Source: Acanthosepion lycidas
Lineage: Eukaryota > Mollusca > Cephalopoda > Sepiida > Sepiidae
Assembly: GCA_963932145.1 (NCBI GenBank)
Contig: OZ010588.1
Span: 102,406,012-102,470,011, forward strand
Length of the DNA stretch: 64,000 bases
Reading direction: 5' to 3'
Within the stretch, counting starts at the first letter, position 1, and each line of letters starts with the position of its first letter. Of this stretch, positions 53,701 to 64,000 are shown piece by piece. The position numbers and the translations under genes are program-made. The notes below the pieces were generated by a model. That model was not told the origin of the DNA, searched no databases, and saw nothing but the letters and a program-made list of their open reading frames with translations.

Positions 53701-55509
53701 ATATATCTGTCTCCATATGAACAAACATCATGACACCGACGTTGATAACCCAACGTATTTATCCCTTATAAACTATCGATATATCTGTCTCCATATGAAC
53801 AAACATCATGACTCCGACTTTGATAACCCAACGTATTTATCCCTTATAAACTGTCGATATATCTCTCTCCATATAAACAATCATCATAACACCGACATTG
53901 ATAACCCAAGGTATTTATCCCTTATAAAATATCGATATATCTGTCTCCATATGAACAAACATCATGACACCGACTTTGATAACCCAACGTATTTATCCCT
54001 TATAAACTGTCGATATATCTCTCTCCATATAAACAATCATCATAACACCGACATTGATAACCCAAGTTATTTATCCCTTATAAAATATCGATATATCTGT
54101 CTCCATATGAACAAACATCATGACACCGACTTTGATAACCCAACGTATTTATCCCTTATAAACTGTCGATATATCTGTCTCCATATAAACAAACATCATG
54201 ACACCGACGTTGATAACCCAACGTATTTATCCCTTATAAACTGTCGATATATCTGTCTCCATATGAACAAACATCATGCACCGACTTTGATAACCCGACG
54301 TATTTATCCCTTATAAACTGTCGATATATCTGTCTCCATATGAACAAACATCATGACACCGACGTTGATAACCCAACGTATTTATCCCTTATAAACTGTC
54401 GATATATCTGTCTCCATATGAACAAACATCATGACACCGACTTTGATAACCCAACGTATTTATCCCTTATAAACTGTCGATATATCTCTCTCCATATAAA
54501 CAATCATCATAAAACCGACATTGATAACCCAAGTTATTTATCCCTTATAAAATATCGATATATCTGTCTCCATATGAACAAACATCATGACACCGACTTT
54601 GATAACCCAACGTATTTATCCCTTATAAACTGTCGATATATCTCTCTCCATATAAACAATCATCATAACACCGACATTGATAACCCAAGGTATTTATCCC
54701 TTATAAACTGTCGATATATCTGTCTCCATATGAACAAACATCATGACACCGACTTTGATAACCCAACGTATTTATCCCTTATAAACTGTCGATATATCTG
54801 TCTCCATATAAACAAACATCATGACACCGACGTTGATAACCCAACGTATTTATCCCTTATAAACTATCGATATATCTGTCTCCATATGAACAAACATCAT
54901 GACACCGACTTTGATAACCCAACGTATTTATCCCTTATAAACTGTCGATATATCTGTCTCCATATGAACAAACATCATGACACCGACTTTGATAACCCAA
55001 CGTATTTATCCCTTATAAACTGTCGATATATCTCTCTCCATAGAAACAATCATCATAACACCGACATTGATAACCCAAGGTATTTATCCCTTATAAACTA
55101 TCGATATATCTGTCTCCATATGAAGAAACATCATGACACCGTCTTTGATAACCCAACGTATTTATCCCTTATAAACTGTCGATATATCTGTCTCCATATA
55201 AGCAAACATCATGACACCGACTTTGATAACCCAACGTATTTATCCCTTATAAACTGTCGATATATCTCTCTCCATATAAACAATCATCATAACACCGACA
55301 TTGATAACCCAAGGTATTTATCCCTTATAAACTGTCGATATATCTGTCTCCATATGAACAAACATCATGACACCGACTTTGATAACTCAACGTATTTATC
55401 CCTTATAAACTGTCGATATATCTGTCACCATATAAACAAACATCATGACACCGACGTTGATAACCCAACGTATTTATCCCTTATAAACTGTCGATATGTC
55501 TCCATATGA
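50117..55509. repeat. Higher-order repeat block VI (2,804 / 2,569-bp shifts)
   Basis: A 4-bp deletion giving GTCGATATGTCTCC marks 40,374, 50,117, 52,921 and 55,490. Shifts between the last three are 2,804 bp (36 monomers minus 4) and 2,569 bp (33 monomers minus 5, the additional base being lost at ATCATGCACCGAC near 54,276). The associated series of ATAAGCAAAC, TGAAGAAACATC and CATACGAAC variants travels with the marker. Confidence 0.88.
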
Positions 55510-56454
55510 ACAAACATCATGACACCGACTTTGATAACCCAACGTATATATCCCTTATAAACTGTCGATATATCTGTCTCCATATGAACAAACATCATGA
55601 CACCGACTTTGATAACCCAACGTATTTATCCCTTATAAACTGTCGATATATCTGTCTCCATATGAACAAACATCATGACACCGACGTTGATAACCCAACG
55701 TATTTATCCCTTATAAACTGTCGATATATCTGTCTCCATACGAACAAACATCATGACACCGACTTTGATAACCCAACGTATTTATCCCTTATAAACTGTC
55801 GATATATCTCTCTCCATATAAACAATCATCATAACACCGACATTGATAACCCAACGTATTTATCCCTTATAAAATATCGATATATCTGTCTCCATATGAA
55901 CAAACATCATGACACCGACTTTGATAACCCAACGTATTTATCCCTTATAAACTGTCGATATATCTCTCTCCATATAAACAATCATCATAACACCGACATT
56001 GATAACCCAAGGTATTTATCCCTTATAAACTGTCGATATATCTGTCTCCATATGAACAAACATCATGACACCGACTTTGATAACCCAACGTATTTATCCC
56101 TTATAAACTGTCGATATATCTGTCTCCATATAAACAAACATCATGACACCGACGTTGATAACCCAACGTATTTATCCCTTATAAACTGTCGATATATCTG
56201 TCTCCATATGAACAAACATCATGACACCGACTTTGATAACCCAACGTATTTATCCCTTATAAACTGTCGATATATCTGTCTCCATATGAACTAACATCAT
56301 GACACCGACTTTGATAACCCAACGTATTTATCCCTTATAAACTGTCGATATATCTGTCTCCATATGAACTAACATCATGACACCGACTTTGATAACCCAA
56401 CGTATTTATCCCTTATAAACTGTCGATATATCTGTCTCCATATGAACAAACATC

Positions 56455-59358
56455 ATGACACCGACGTTGGTTAACCCAACGTATTTATCCCTTATAAACT
56501 ATCGATATATCTGTCTCCATATGAACAAACATCATGACACCGACTTTGATAACCCAACGTATTTATCCCTTATAAACTGTCGATATATCTGTCTCCATAT
56601 AAACAATCATCATAACACCGACATTGATAACCCAAGGTATTTATCCCTTATAAACTATCGATATATCTGTCTCCATATGAACAAACATCATGACACCGAC
56701 TTTGATAACCCAACGTATTTATCCCCTATAAACTGTCGATACATCTGTCTCCATATAAACAAACATCATGACACCGACGTTGATAACCCAACGTATTTAT
56801 CCCTTATAAACTGTCGATATATCTGTCTCCATATGAACAAACATCATGACACCGACGTTGATAACCCAAGGTATTTATCCCTTATAAACTGTCGATATAT
56901 CTGTCTCCATATGAACAAACATCATGACACCGACTTTGATAACCCAACGTATTTATCTCTTATAAACTGTCGATATATCTGTCTCCAAATAAACAATCAT
57001 CATAACACCGACATTGATAACCCAACGTATTTATCCCTTATAAACTGTCGATATGTCTGTCTCCATATAAACAAACAACATAACACCGGCGTTGATAACC
57101 CAAGGTATTTATCTCTTATATACTGTCGATATATCTGTCTCCATATAAACAATCATCATAACACCGACATTGATAACCCAAGGTATTTATCCCTTATAAA
57201 CTGTCGATATATCTGTCTCCATATGAACAAACATCATGACACCGACGTTGATAACCCAACGTATTTATCTCTTATAAACTGTCGATATATCTGTCTCCAT
57301 ATAAACAATCATCATAACACCGACATTGATAACCCAAGGTATTTATCCCTTATAAACTGTCGATATATCTGTCTCCATATAAACAAACATCATAACACCG
57401 ACGTTGATAACCCAAGGTATTTATCTCTTATAAACTGTCGATATATCTGTCTCCATATGAACAAACATCATGACACCGACATTGATAACCCTAGGTATTT
57501 ATCCCTTATAAACTGTCGATATATCTGTCTCCATATGAACAAACATCATGACACCGACTTTGATAACCCAACGTATTTATCTCTTATAAACTGTCGATAT
57601 ATCTGTCTCCATATAAACAAACAACATAACACCGGCGTTGATAACCCAAGTTATTTATCTCTTATAAACTGTCGATATATCTGTCTCCATATAAACAATC
57701 GTCATAACACCGACATTGATAACCCAAGGTATTTATCCCTTATAAACTGTCGATATATCTCTCTCCATATAAACAAACAACATAACACCGGCGTTGATAA
57801 CCCAAGGTATTTATCTCTTATAAACTGTCGATATATCTGTCTCCATATAAACAATCATCATAACACCGACATTGATAACCCAAGGTATTTATCCCTTATA
57901 AACTGTCGAAATATCTGTCTCCATATGAACAAACATCATGACACCGACTTTGATAACCCAACGTATTTATCCCTTATGAACTGTCGATATATCTGTCTCC
58001 ATATGAACAAACATCATGACACCGACTTTGATAACCCAACGTATTTATCCCTTATAAACTGTCGATATATCTGTCTCCATATGAACAAACATCATGACAC
58101 TGACGTTGATAACCCAACGTATTTATCCCTTATGAACTGTCGATATATCTGTCTCCATATGAACAAACATCATGACACCGACTTTGATAACCCAACGTAT
58201 TTATCCCTTATAAACTGTCGATATATCTGTCTCCATATAAACAAACAACATAACACCGGCGTTGATAACCCAAGATATTTATCTCTTATAAACTGTCGAT
58301 ATATCTGTCTCCATATAAACAAACAACATAACACCGACATTGATAACCCAAGCTATTTATCCCTTATAAACTGTCAATATATCTGTCTCCATATAAACAA
58401 ACATCATAACACCATCATTGATAACCCAAGGTATTTATCCCTTATAAACTGTCGATATATCTGTCTCCATATAAACAAACAACATAACACCGTCATTGAT
58501 AACCCAAGGTATTTATCCCTTAGAAACTGTCGATATATCTGTTTCCATATAAACAAACAACATAACACCGTCATTGATAACCCAATGTATTCATCCCTTA
58601 TAAACTGTCGACATATCTGTCTCCATATAAACAAACAACATAACACCGGCGTTGATAACCCAACGTATTTATCCCTTTTAAACTGTCGATATATCTGTCT
58701 CCATATGAACAAACATCATGACACCGACGTTGATAACCCAACGTATTTATCCCTTATAAACTGTCGATATATCTGTCTCCATATGAACAAACATCATGAC
58801 ACCGACGTTGATAACCCAACGTATTTATCATTTATAAACTGTCGATATATCTGTCTCCATATAAACAAACAACATAACACCGGCGTTGATATCCCAAGGT
58901 ATTTATCTCTTATAAACTGTCGATATATCTGTCTCCATATAAACAATCATCATAACACCGACATTGATAACCCAAGGTATTTATCCCTTATAAACTGTCG
59001 ATATATTTGTCTCCAAATAAACAAACATCATAACACCGTCGTTGATAACCCAAGGTATTTATCCCTTATAAACTGTCGATATATCTGTTTCCATATAAAC
59101 AATCATCATAACACCGATGTTGATAACACAAGGTATTTATCCCTTATAAACTGTCGATATATCTGTCTCCATAGAACCAAACATCATAACACCGACATTG
59201 ATAACCCAAGATATTTATCCCTTATATACTGTCGATATAAGAGTCTCCATATAAACAAACATCATAACACCGGCGTTGATATGACAAAATATTTATCCCT
59301 TATAAACTGTCAATTTATCTGTTCCCTAATAGCAAATCAACAGACAAATAGGCATTGA
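56455..59358 (+). other. Longest stop-free frame inside the satellite (967 codons), not accepted as a gene
   Basis: Each 78-bp monomer translates in one frame to a 26-residue unit such as NKHHDTDFDNPTYLSLINCR plus YICLHM. As 78 = 26 x 3, the frame stays open until an indel or a TAA-type variant occurs. Other stop-free stretches lie at 20,826-22,217, 22,542-24,614, 30,415-32,562 and 34,157-36,160. No promoter, splice signal, signal peptide or homologous family was identified, and indels and in-frame stops accumulate freely elsewhere, arguing against coding constraint. Confidence 0.85.
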
Positions 59359-59599
59359 TAACAACGTATTTCTCACCTGATGTCCCTTGATAACAGAAAA
59401 TATCTGAAATGTCGCAGCGATAGTATTAAATAAATCTTTCCCTACCACCACTTCATCAATTGATGTGAAGTATAATGCAAAACAATAAGTCAGTGAGAAA
59501 CAATGTACCATGACGCAATTCACATAGCTAAAAATTTGGAAACGGAATCATGTTCTGCTTGGTATTCGCGCCGGGAACTCCAGTACAATGATTTCAGAG

Positions 59600-60126
59600 T
59601 GTTTGTTTGTCTATCGGATAACAGTGCAATCGTTTTGGAAAGAGTTGGATGAGTCTAATGGTGATTACGAAGTTACGGCAGGAAACTTGCTCTGATCATT
59701 CTGATAAGAAAAGAAACCCCGAAATTGTTAGTGATGGACCCAGACTCAGTTCGAAAGCTTTGATGAGGTAGTGCTTCCCTGGTTCAAGAGTGCGTTTGCT
59801 GGAACCATTACAAAAGAGCAGGAGAATGCAATCATCGCCGTCAGACAATTTTTGCGACCGCATCATCCCTTACATCTGGCTACATAACACCCCAGACTGC
59901 AGCCCCTTTATTTCTTATGTGTGGGTCGCAGTTGAGAGAGAGAGAAAAATTCCTTGTAATACCAAAAATGAACAGAAGGCAAGGATTATGGCATCATTCA
60001 TCAACCACGGCGTCCAGACGACCTCGGAATCTCCTGCAACTTTTCTCAACGATTTACTTGTTTAAGTAAACGGTTCTGAGTTCGTCTGGAGACCTTGCTT
60101 GAAGCTAATGGCGATATTATTAAATA
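59600..60126 (+). pseudogene. Tc1/mariner-superfamily transposase relic
   Basis: Plus-strand frames contain VQSFWKELDESNGDYEVTAG then HSDKKRNPEIV (59,620-59,730), which resembles the N-terminal helix-turn-helix and linker of such transposases. After an apparent deletion there is IIPYIWLHNTPDCSPF, then VWVAVERERKIPCNTKNEQ and ARIMASFINH (59,860-60,010), matching the W-P-x-x-S-P-D-x-x-P-x-x-x-x-V-W-x-x-V-E-R-x-T-N-x-x-P-C-N-T-K-x-E-L-K-A-R-I pattern. A frame change leads to ETLLEANGDIIK and a stop at about 60,124, the expected C-terminus. The central catalytic segment is missing. This is the first non-satellite feature right of the array. Confidence 0.68.
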
Positions 60127-60254
60127 AATTTAGTCTTTCATATTTCAATATATTTTTCTGTAATTTTGGTAAATATACCATTTAAAATGAGATGTCTCAA
60201 TTATTTTCATTTTTACATAATTTAAACGAAAATTTATCCATTGCACCTTGTAAA

Positions 60255-60297
60255 TAAGATAGATAGATAGGTCGAAAGACATACATGAACAGATTGC

Positions 60298-60337
<40 letters not shown>

Positions 60338-60369
60338 TTGACAAGAATCAGATAGATCGATAGATAGGT

Positions 60370-60428
<59 letters not shown>

Positions 60429-60430
60429 AA
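60255..60430. repeat. (GATA)n and (GAAA)n microsatellites
   Basis: GATA units at about 60,258-60,270 and 60,299-60,336, then a degenerate GATA patch, then about 15 GAAA units at 60,371-60,430. Confidence 0.95.
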
Positions 60431-60544
60431 AAAATGGGCAGACTGTTTCAGATATCAAAATTAATTAGTATTCAACTTATCTCGTCAACTATTTACAAAA
60501 ACTTATTAAGTTTTTATTTATTGCTATTGGTTATATATAATCTA

Positions 60545-60642
60545 TCGCCAATATACTATCTATCTATCTATATATGTATATATAGATAGATAGATAGATA
60601 GATAGAGACAGAGAGAGAGCGAGAGAGAGAGAGAGCGAGAGA

Positions 60643-60695
<53 letters not shown>

Positions 60696-60697
60696 CA
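60545..60697. repeat. Compound (CTAT/GATA)(GA)(TTA) microsatellite
   Basis: CTAT units at 60,557-60,570, then GATAGATA at 60,583-60,605, a GAGA tract with GC interruptions at 60,606-60,643, and about 17 ATT units at 60,645-60,695. The CTAT and GATA arms are complementary around TATATGTATATATA, a small hairpin. Confidence 0.92.
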
Positions 60698-60734
60698 TGT
60701 AGTGATTATAACTTGCCAAACATGAGATCAGGAG

Positions 60735-60829
60735 TGCGGCATTTTGTGAGAAATGCTTGCAAACCATACCATGGTTTAGCCCAAGCCGTGGGAGAGAAAT
60801 TGAATAGACAAAACTGTTCGGAAGCTGTT
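60735..60829 (+). repeat. SINE body fragment shared with 63,365-63,460
   Basis: TGCGGCATTTTGTGAGAAAT, GCAAACCATACCATGG and AAACTGTTCGGAAGCTGTTT align in order with TGCGACATTATTACAAGGTT, GTAAACGTTACCACGG and AAATTGTTCAAAAGCTGTCT at 63,365-63,460. The tRNA-like head present upstream of the second copy is absent here; a GA/TTA microsatellite takes its place. Confidence 0.65.
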
Positions 60830-60858
60830 TCAGTATTAATTTAATTAATATTGAAACC

Positions 60859-61020
60859 TAAGTTAACCAACATCGACCCTCGTCAGTACCTAGATGAGTG
60901 ACCGCGTGGGAATACCAGGTGCTATAGGCTTGAATGTGAGGGTCGTGCAGTGGATAATGGCTTGGAATTGTTAATCGGAAAGCCGAGTTCCAATCCCGTT
61001 GGGTTCGTTATATTCACTTA
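60859..61020 (+). mobile_element. Chimeric 5S-tRNA SINE head
   Basis: Positions 60,859-60,930 correspond to the 3' half of 5S rRNA: AAGTTAACCAACATCG, CTCGTCAGTACCTAGATGAG, TGACCGCGTGGGAATACC and AGGTGCTATAGGC. This covers the box C / intermediate element region of the 5S internal promoter. It is followed by a tRNA-like segment: AGTGGATAATGGCTTGG as a degenerate A box and GAGTTCCAATCCC as a good B box (61 bp region 60,945-61,003). The same 5S-then-tRNA order occurs at 589-775. Chimeric 5S/tRNA heads are known from AmnSINE1-type (Deu) SINEs. Here the 5' half of the 5S part is missing. Confidence 0.65.
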
Positions 61021-62205
61021 CGCGCAAATAATCGTGGAAAAGGTATGAATCTAGCGCTTCTCGTCTGCCCCCATCTATGGGTTAATTGGTAAGACTTGTG
61101 TCAGTAAAATCCATTATTATCTCTTAAAAAATCTTACAATCTAGAAATATTTCCTGGCTTTAAATAACCTGCAAAGAGTTGATAACCCGTAAAAACGAAT
61201 CAATCAGTACAGATCCATTACGACTTCTCTTTCTCTTTTACTCCCTACTGTCAATGTTCCTCTTCTCTTCGATATGCCCAGAGCGTATTAAATTCTCCAG
61301 GCTTTGTTTTCTCGTTATGTTCTCCGAAAATTTTACCAACCTCTTTCTGTCTGTCAACAAAAATTTATTTGCAGTTCATATTGTGAAGCATGGCAAATTT
61401 GTCGCATTGCATTGTTGATCTTTTTCTCGATAATTATTGACAATATTAGTCTTAAATTTTCACTTCCGTATCTCGATTTTGGGTCACGTTTAAAACTTTT
61501 ATAATTTCTACAGAGTTAGATTTCCAGTTACATTTACACAAATTGAAAATAAATATACATGAAAAAGAAGCAAACAGTTTTACGACAACAAAATAAAGTC
61601 CTCCACAACGCACATCTCCGGCGCCATATTTCCTCTTCTACATCTTTTGACCCATCAGAACGTGGCCACCTCCCGCCATGACATGTCAGCATTTTTGCCT
61701 CTCCAAGTAACGACATTGTATGTCCATTCGTTTGTTCGCTAACTGTACACCTCGTCCAATCGCCTGTCAGAGAACCAAGCCCGCTATTTTACACGCAAAC
61801 ACGAAAAGGAAACAGAGAAAAAGGTGTGGTATGTCAAAAAAAAAAAAAAAATAATTGGTAAAAATGCTGAAAAAGAGACTGCCATCGTCCGGAAGTCGAG
61901 AAATGTAAATCTCATGTCGAGGCTAATTTCCGGTTAGTTAATTAAAAGGGACATTTAAAAAAAAAAGGTGGGGGATGCGTCAATTTGAATACTTTGGCGT
62001 TTACTTCATTTTTTTAAGCACAACTATTTTCTCACTTTTTACCAGTTCGTTCATTCAACATACTCTGTTAATGCTGTTAGGAAAAGGACTTTTCTGTTTT
62101 CTTCTTTTTTAAATTTTTAATATCTTTCTCTTCTTACGTTCCTCGGTGTTGCCGTCTTTTCTTTTTGCTTGTTCCACTTTCCCATGATTCAGCTCGATAG
62201 ACTGA
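61021..62205. other. Unassigned spacer
   Basis: AT-rich, with short poly-A runs near 61,838 and 61,955. No recognised gene, RNA or repeat family. Confidence 0.5.
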
Positions 62206-62212
62206 TAAGATC

Positions 62213-62213
62213 C

Positions 62214-62264
<51 letters not shown>

Positions 62265-62294
62265 GAAGAGACTAACATAGATAATGAAGAGACT

Positions 62295-62336
<42 letters not shown>

Positions 62337-62390
62337 TGAAGAGGGTGTGATATATACAGAGAGAGAGACAAGGGGAGGGAGGGAGGGTGT

Positions 62391-62430
<40 letters not shown>

Positions 62431-62522
62431 TGAAGAGCGTGTGATATATACACAGAGAGAGACAGAGGTAGGGAGTGTGTGATCTATACACAGAGAGAGA
62501 CAGGGGGAGGGAGGGAGGGTGT

Positions 62523-62586
<64 letters not shown>

Positions 62587-62678
62587 TGAAGAGCGTGTGA
62601 TATATACACAGAGAGAGACAGAGGTAGGGAGTGTGTGATCTATACACAGAGAGAGACAGGGGGAGGGAGGGAGGGTGT

Positions 62679-62726
<48 letters not shown>

Positions 62727-62740
62727 TGAAGACGGCCTGA
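62213..62740. repeat. (GATA)n tracts alternating with a GA-rich minisatellite
   Basis: Five GATA tracts (about 62,213, 62,298, 62,391, 62,523 and 62,681) alternate with a block starting TGAAGAG at 62,337, 62,431 and 62,587 and containing GTGTGATATATACACAGAGA, GACAGAGGTAGGGAG and GGGGGAGGGAGGGAGGGTGT. The 62,431 and 62,587 copies are almost identical, offset 156 bp. Minus-strand Y-L-S-I frames are artefacts. Confidence 0.93.
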
Positions 62741-62779
62741 TAGATAAATGTAGTCGAGGCATGAAGATGAAAAACCCAT

Positions 62780-63150
62780 CAGAACAGTTGCCATGAAAAT
62801 ATTTCTAGAAAAGACATGTAAACCACATCATTTTGGCGAGAAAGTGACTGAAGTCGAGATAACAGGTCAGGATTGATATTCTGCTGGAACACCAGACCAG
62901 ACATGGTAACAGTATTCAATGCACGGATGAATGGTAGATTTATAAATGTACAATATTGATTCTGCGAGAAACGTTTATAGAGCACAGCACAGTGAACCAA
63001 CTTCCTTAGCAGTAGACCAGCAATTCATTCAATATTATCTTTCCATTTCATGTCAGTGGAAAACCTAAGCCCAAGAAGGCGCAATGTTTTGCTCTCCTGG
63101 AGGTTAGCATCAGCCATGTAGATGGCAGACAGAAAAGGTTTTCAATGGCG
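62780..63150 (-). pseudogene. LINE reverse-transcriptase relic (post-catalytic region)
   Basis: Minus-strand reading from about 63,070 includes F-S-T-D-M-K-W-K-D-N-I-E, then L-R-K-L-V-H-C-A-V-L, RFSQNQYCTFINLPFIRALN, TMSGLVFQQNINPDLLSRLQ and [11 protein letters not shown]. This follows the pattern F-S-x-D-x-x-W-x-x-x-I, A-A-R-K-x-G-x-L-x-R, Y-x-x-x-I-R-P-x-x-E-Y-x-x-x-x-W-x-x-A...L-D-x-x-Q of Jockey/CR1-like elements, downstream of the Y-x-D-D motif. Upstream at 63,060-63,125 more of the same ORF is in another frame. One stop lies within. A shorter related piece is at 16,750-16,890. Confidence 0.68.
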
Positions 63151-63239
63151 ATTAACTTATTTATTTATTGTTATATTATATATTTATATATGATATATTT
63201 TCTTGTATTATATATTTGTTATATATGATATATTTTGTT
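63151..63239. repeat. AT-rich low-complexity tract
   Basis: TATTTATATATGATATATTT-type imperfect repeats, two to three units, leading into the SINE head. Confidence 0.6.
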
Positions 63240-63570
63240 ATATGTTGGTAAAGCGGTTAGAACGTCCGCTTTCCGATCAGGAGTTCTTGGTTGTAATCTT
63301 AGCATAGTCGATTTCTCCGGAATGTAATTTTTTATTCTTTCGATATGGGGAAGCGATCCAAGTATGCGACATTATTACAAGGTTCATGTAAACGTTACCA
63401 CGGATTGACTCAAGGCATGGAACATAAATTCACAAGCTGAAATTGTTCAAAAGCTGTCTAGACTTATACTATTTACTACATTGCTGGGACTATCATCCTC
63501 ATCTTTGTTGCCATATTTATCACAACGTTTCGGATATTGAACTGGACCGCCTTAACCAGGTATTGAACTC
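63240..63570 (+). mobile_element. tRNA-derived SINE
   Basis: TTGGTAAAGCGGTTAGAACG (63,245 on) fits a tRNA D-arm/A box and TTCTTGGTTGTAATCTTAGC (63,284 on) a T-arm/B box, with the usual spacing of about 40 bp, the two parts of an RNA polymerase III internal promoter. The B box is degenerate (GGTTGTAATC versus GGTTCGAATC). A body of about 270 bp follows, of which 63,365-63,460 matches 60,735-60,829 and 63,490-63,535 matches part of 8,268-8,400. It does not fold as an intact tRNA by eye. Octopus SINEs with tRNA heads are known in the literature; membership in them is inferred. Confidence 0.68.
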
Positions 63571-63721
63571 ACACTCTTTAGGTCCTGTCACTTGATCTAA
63601 CTAGCGCCTTTATCCAATTTGCCATGTGTGTATTAATTTATGGGTATTATAAACCTGTCTTCAGCAAACATCTGTTTACCAGTGCTCATATTGCAATTTT
63701 TGCTGTTGTCATTTCATATTT

Positions 63722-64000
63722 TTACCAGAGCTCATATTGCGATTTTCGTTTTTATTATTGCTTTTCTCTGGCACTCCTTATTACTGGTTCCCATATTGTA
63801 TTAATTTCTATACTTGGTCAGCTCAGGAGATTTAGTTGTGGCATAGCATATATGCTGATTCCTTAACTTTACGAATTTTCCAATGATGTTCCATGTCTGA
63901 TTTCAACCTGCTCCCACAGAGGGCGGTGATTTCCCCTTTCTCTCCATATATAGTCAGCCACGCCTGATTTTTCCACTTACCCTCGTGTTACAGATTTTTT
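63722..64000 (+). repeat. Interspersed repeat R1, copy 2 (runs off the window)
   Basis: Aligns with the reverse complement of 8,636-8,905: GAGCTCATATT at 63,728, CAGCTCAGGAGATT near 63,820, CCCACAGAGGGCGGTGATTT at 63,914, CTCTCCATATATAGTC near 63,940 and CCCTCGTGTTACAG near 63,982. No coding signature. The 80-codon frame across it is incidental. Confidence 0.72.

Larger units (their letters stand above)
19880..59375. repeat. 78-bp satellite DNA array, about 506 monomers (39.5 kb)
   Basis: The monomer contains CTTATAAACTGTCGATATAT then CTGTCTCCATATGAACAAAC, ATCATGACACCGACTTTGAT and AACCCAACGTATTTATCC. The period is exactly 78 bp through most of the array, with rare 1- and 4-bp deletions. Monomer types differ at fixed positions: TATGAACAAACATCATGACA versus TATAAACAATCATCATAACA, CGTATT versus GGTATT or TGTATT, CTGTCTCC versus CTCTCTCC, and CTGTCGAT versus CTATCGAT. 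Edge monomers (19,880-20,120 and 58,300-59,375) are the most diverged; the core is nearly uniform. AT-rich, with a GATATATC palindrome in each monomer and about three CpGs. No transposon interrupts it. This is classic satellite DNA; a centromeric or heterochromatic role is inference. Confidence 0.98.

Noticed and set aside
20826..59358. Large open frames of 26-residue repeats as genuine protein-coding genes
   Set aside because: They follow automatically from a 78-bp period with a stop-free frame, are broken by indels and TAA variants without any apparent constraint, and have no promoter or splice context. They are kept only as a note.
19880..59375. CRISPR array
   Set aside because: The repeats are contiguous 78-bp monomers without unique spacers, there are no cas genes, and the context is animal DNA.
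19880..59375. CENP-B box in the monomer
   Set aside because: No stretch in the 78-bp unit matches the essential TTCG...A..CGGG pattern; the TGTCGATATATC core is unrelated.
62189..62794. 201-residue Y-L-S-I-rich minus-strand frame
   Set aside because: Translation of GATA tracts; no gene features.
63240..63310. Functional tRNA gene
   Set aside because: A- and B-box-like sequence is present, but the acceptor stem does not pair by eye, the B box is degenerate and a SINE body follows.

Overview
This window is repeat-dominated, non-genic DNA from an animal nuclear genome. The mixture of mariner/Tc1 relics, non-LTR retrotransposon tails, tRNA- and 5S-derived SINE sequence, long (AT)n and (GATA)n tracts and TTAGGG-bearing minisatellite fits a metazoan. 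From general familiarity with such repeats I favour a mollusc, probably a cephalopod, but the sequence alone does not prove this. I found no intact host protein-coding gene, no complete rRNA or tRNA gene, and nothing bacterial.

Layout. Positions 1-18,640 form an accessory zone of old transposable-element debris. It holds three short mariner MITEs (73, 5,718, 8,084) whose ends resemble those of human MADE1/Hsmar1. It also holds a 1,145-bp mariner relic with both ends (6,579-7,723), the 5' part of a Tc1-like element whose promoter region contains a perfect heat-shock element and a TATA box (10,624-11,440), and many LINE fragments on both strands. Further items are tandem 5S-rRNA-derived units (348-775), a long pyrimidine/purine inverted repeat (12,415-13,455), several minisatellites and many AT microsatellites.

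Positions 18,640-19,880 are a roughly 29-bp minisatellite carrying TTAGGG-like hexamers. It abuts directly on the dominant feature: a 78-bp satellite array from 19,880 to about 59,375, about 39.5 kb and about 506 monomers. The array has higher-order structure: repeat shifts of 1,092, 1,482, 1,716, 2,494, 2,572, 2,569 and 2,804 bp, one duplication of about 10 kb, and a 234-bp trimer domain. Edge monomers are more diverged than core monomers. Because 78 is divisible by 3 and one frame of the monomer lacks stops, the array contains very long stop-free frames (up to 967 codons), which I read as by-products of the period.

Positions 59,375-64,000 return to transposon debris: a DDE transposase relic, GATA/GAAA/TTA microsatellites, a chimeric 5S-tRNA SINE head, a GATA-rich compound minisatellite, a LINE reverse-transcriptase relic, a tRNA-type SINE, and an interspersed repeat that also occurs inverted near 8,700. 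No genes work together here; the structure suggests heterochromatin, pericentromeric, subtelomeric or interstitial, built by satellite amplification inside a transposon graveyard.
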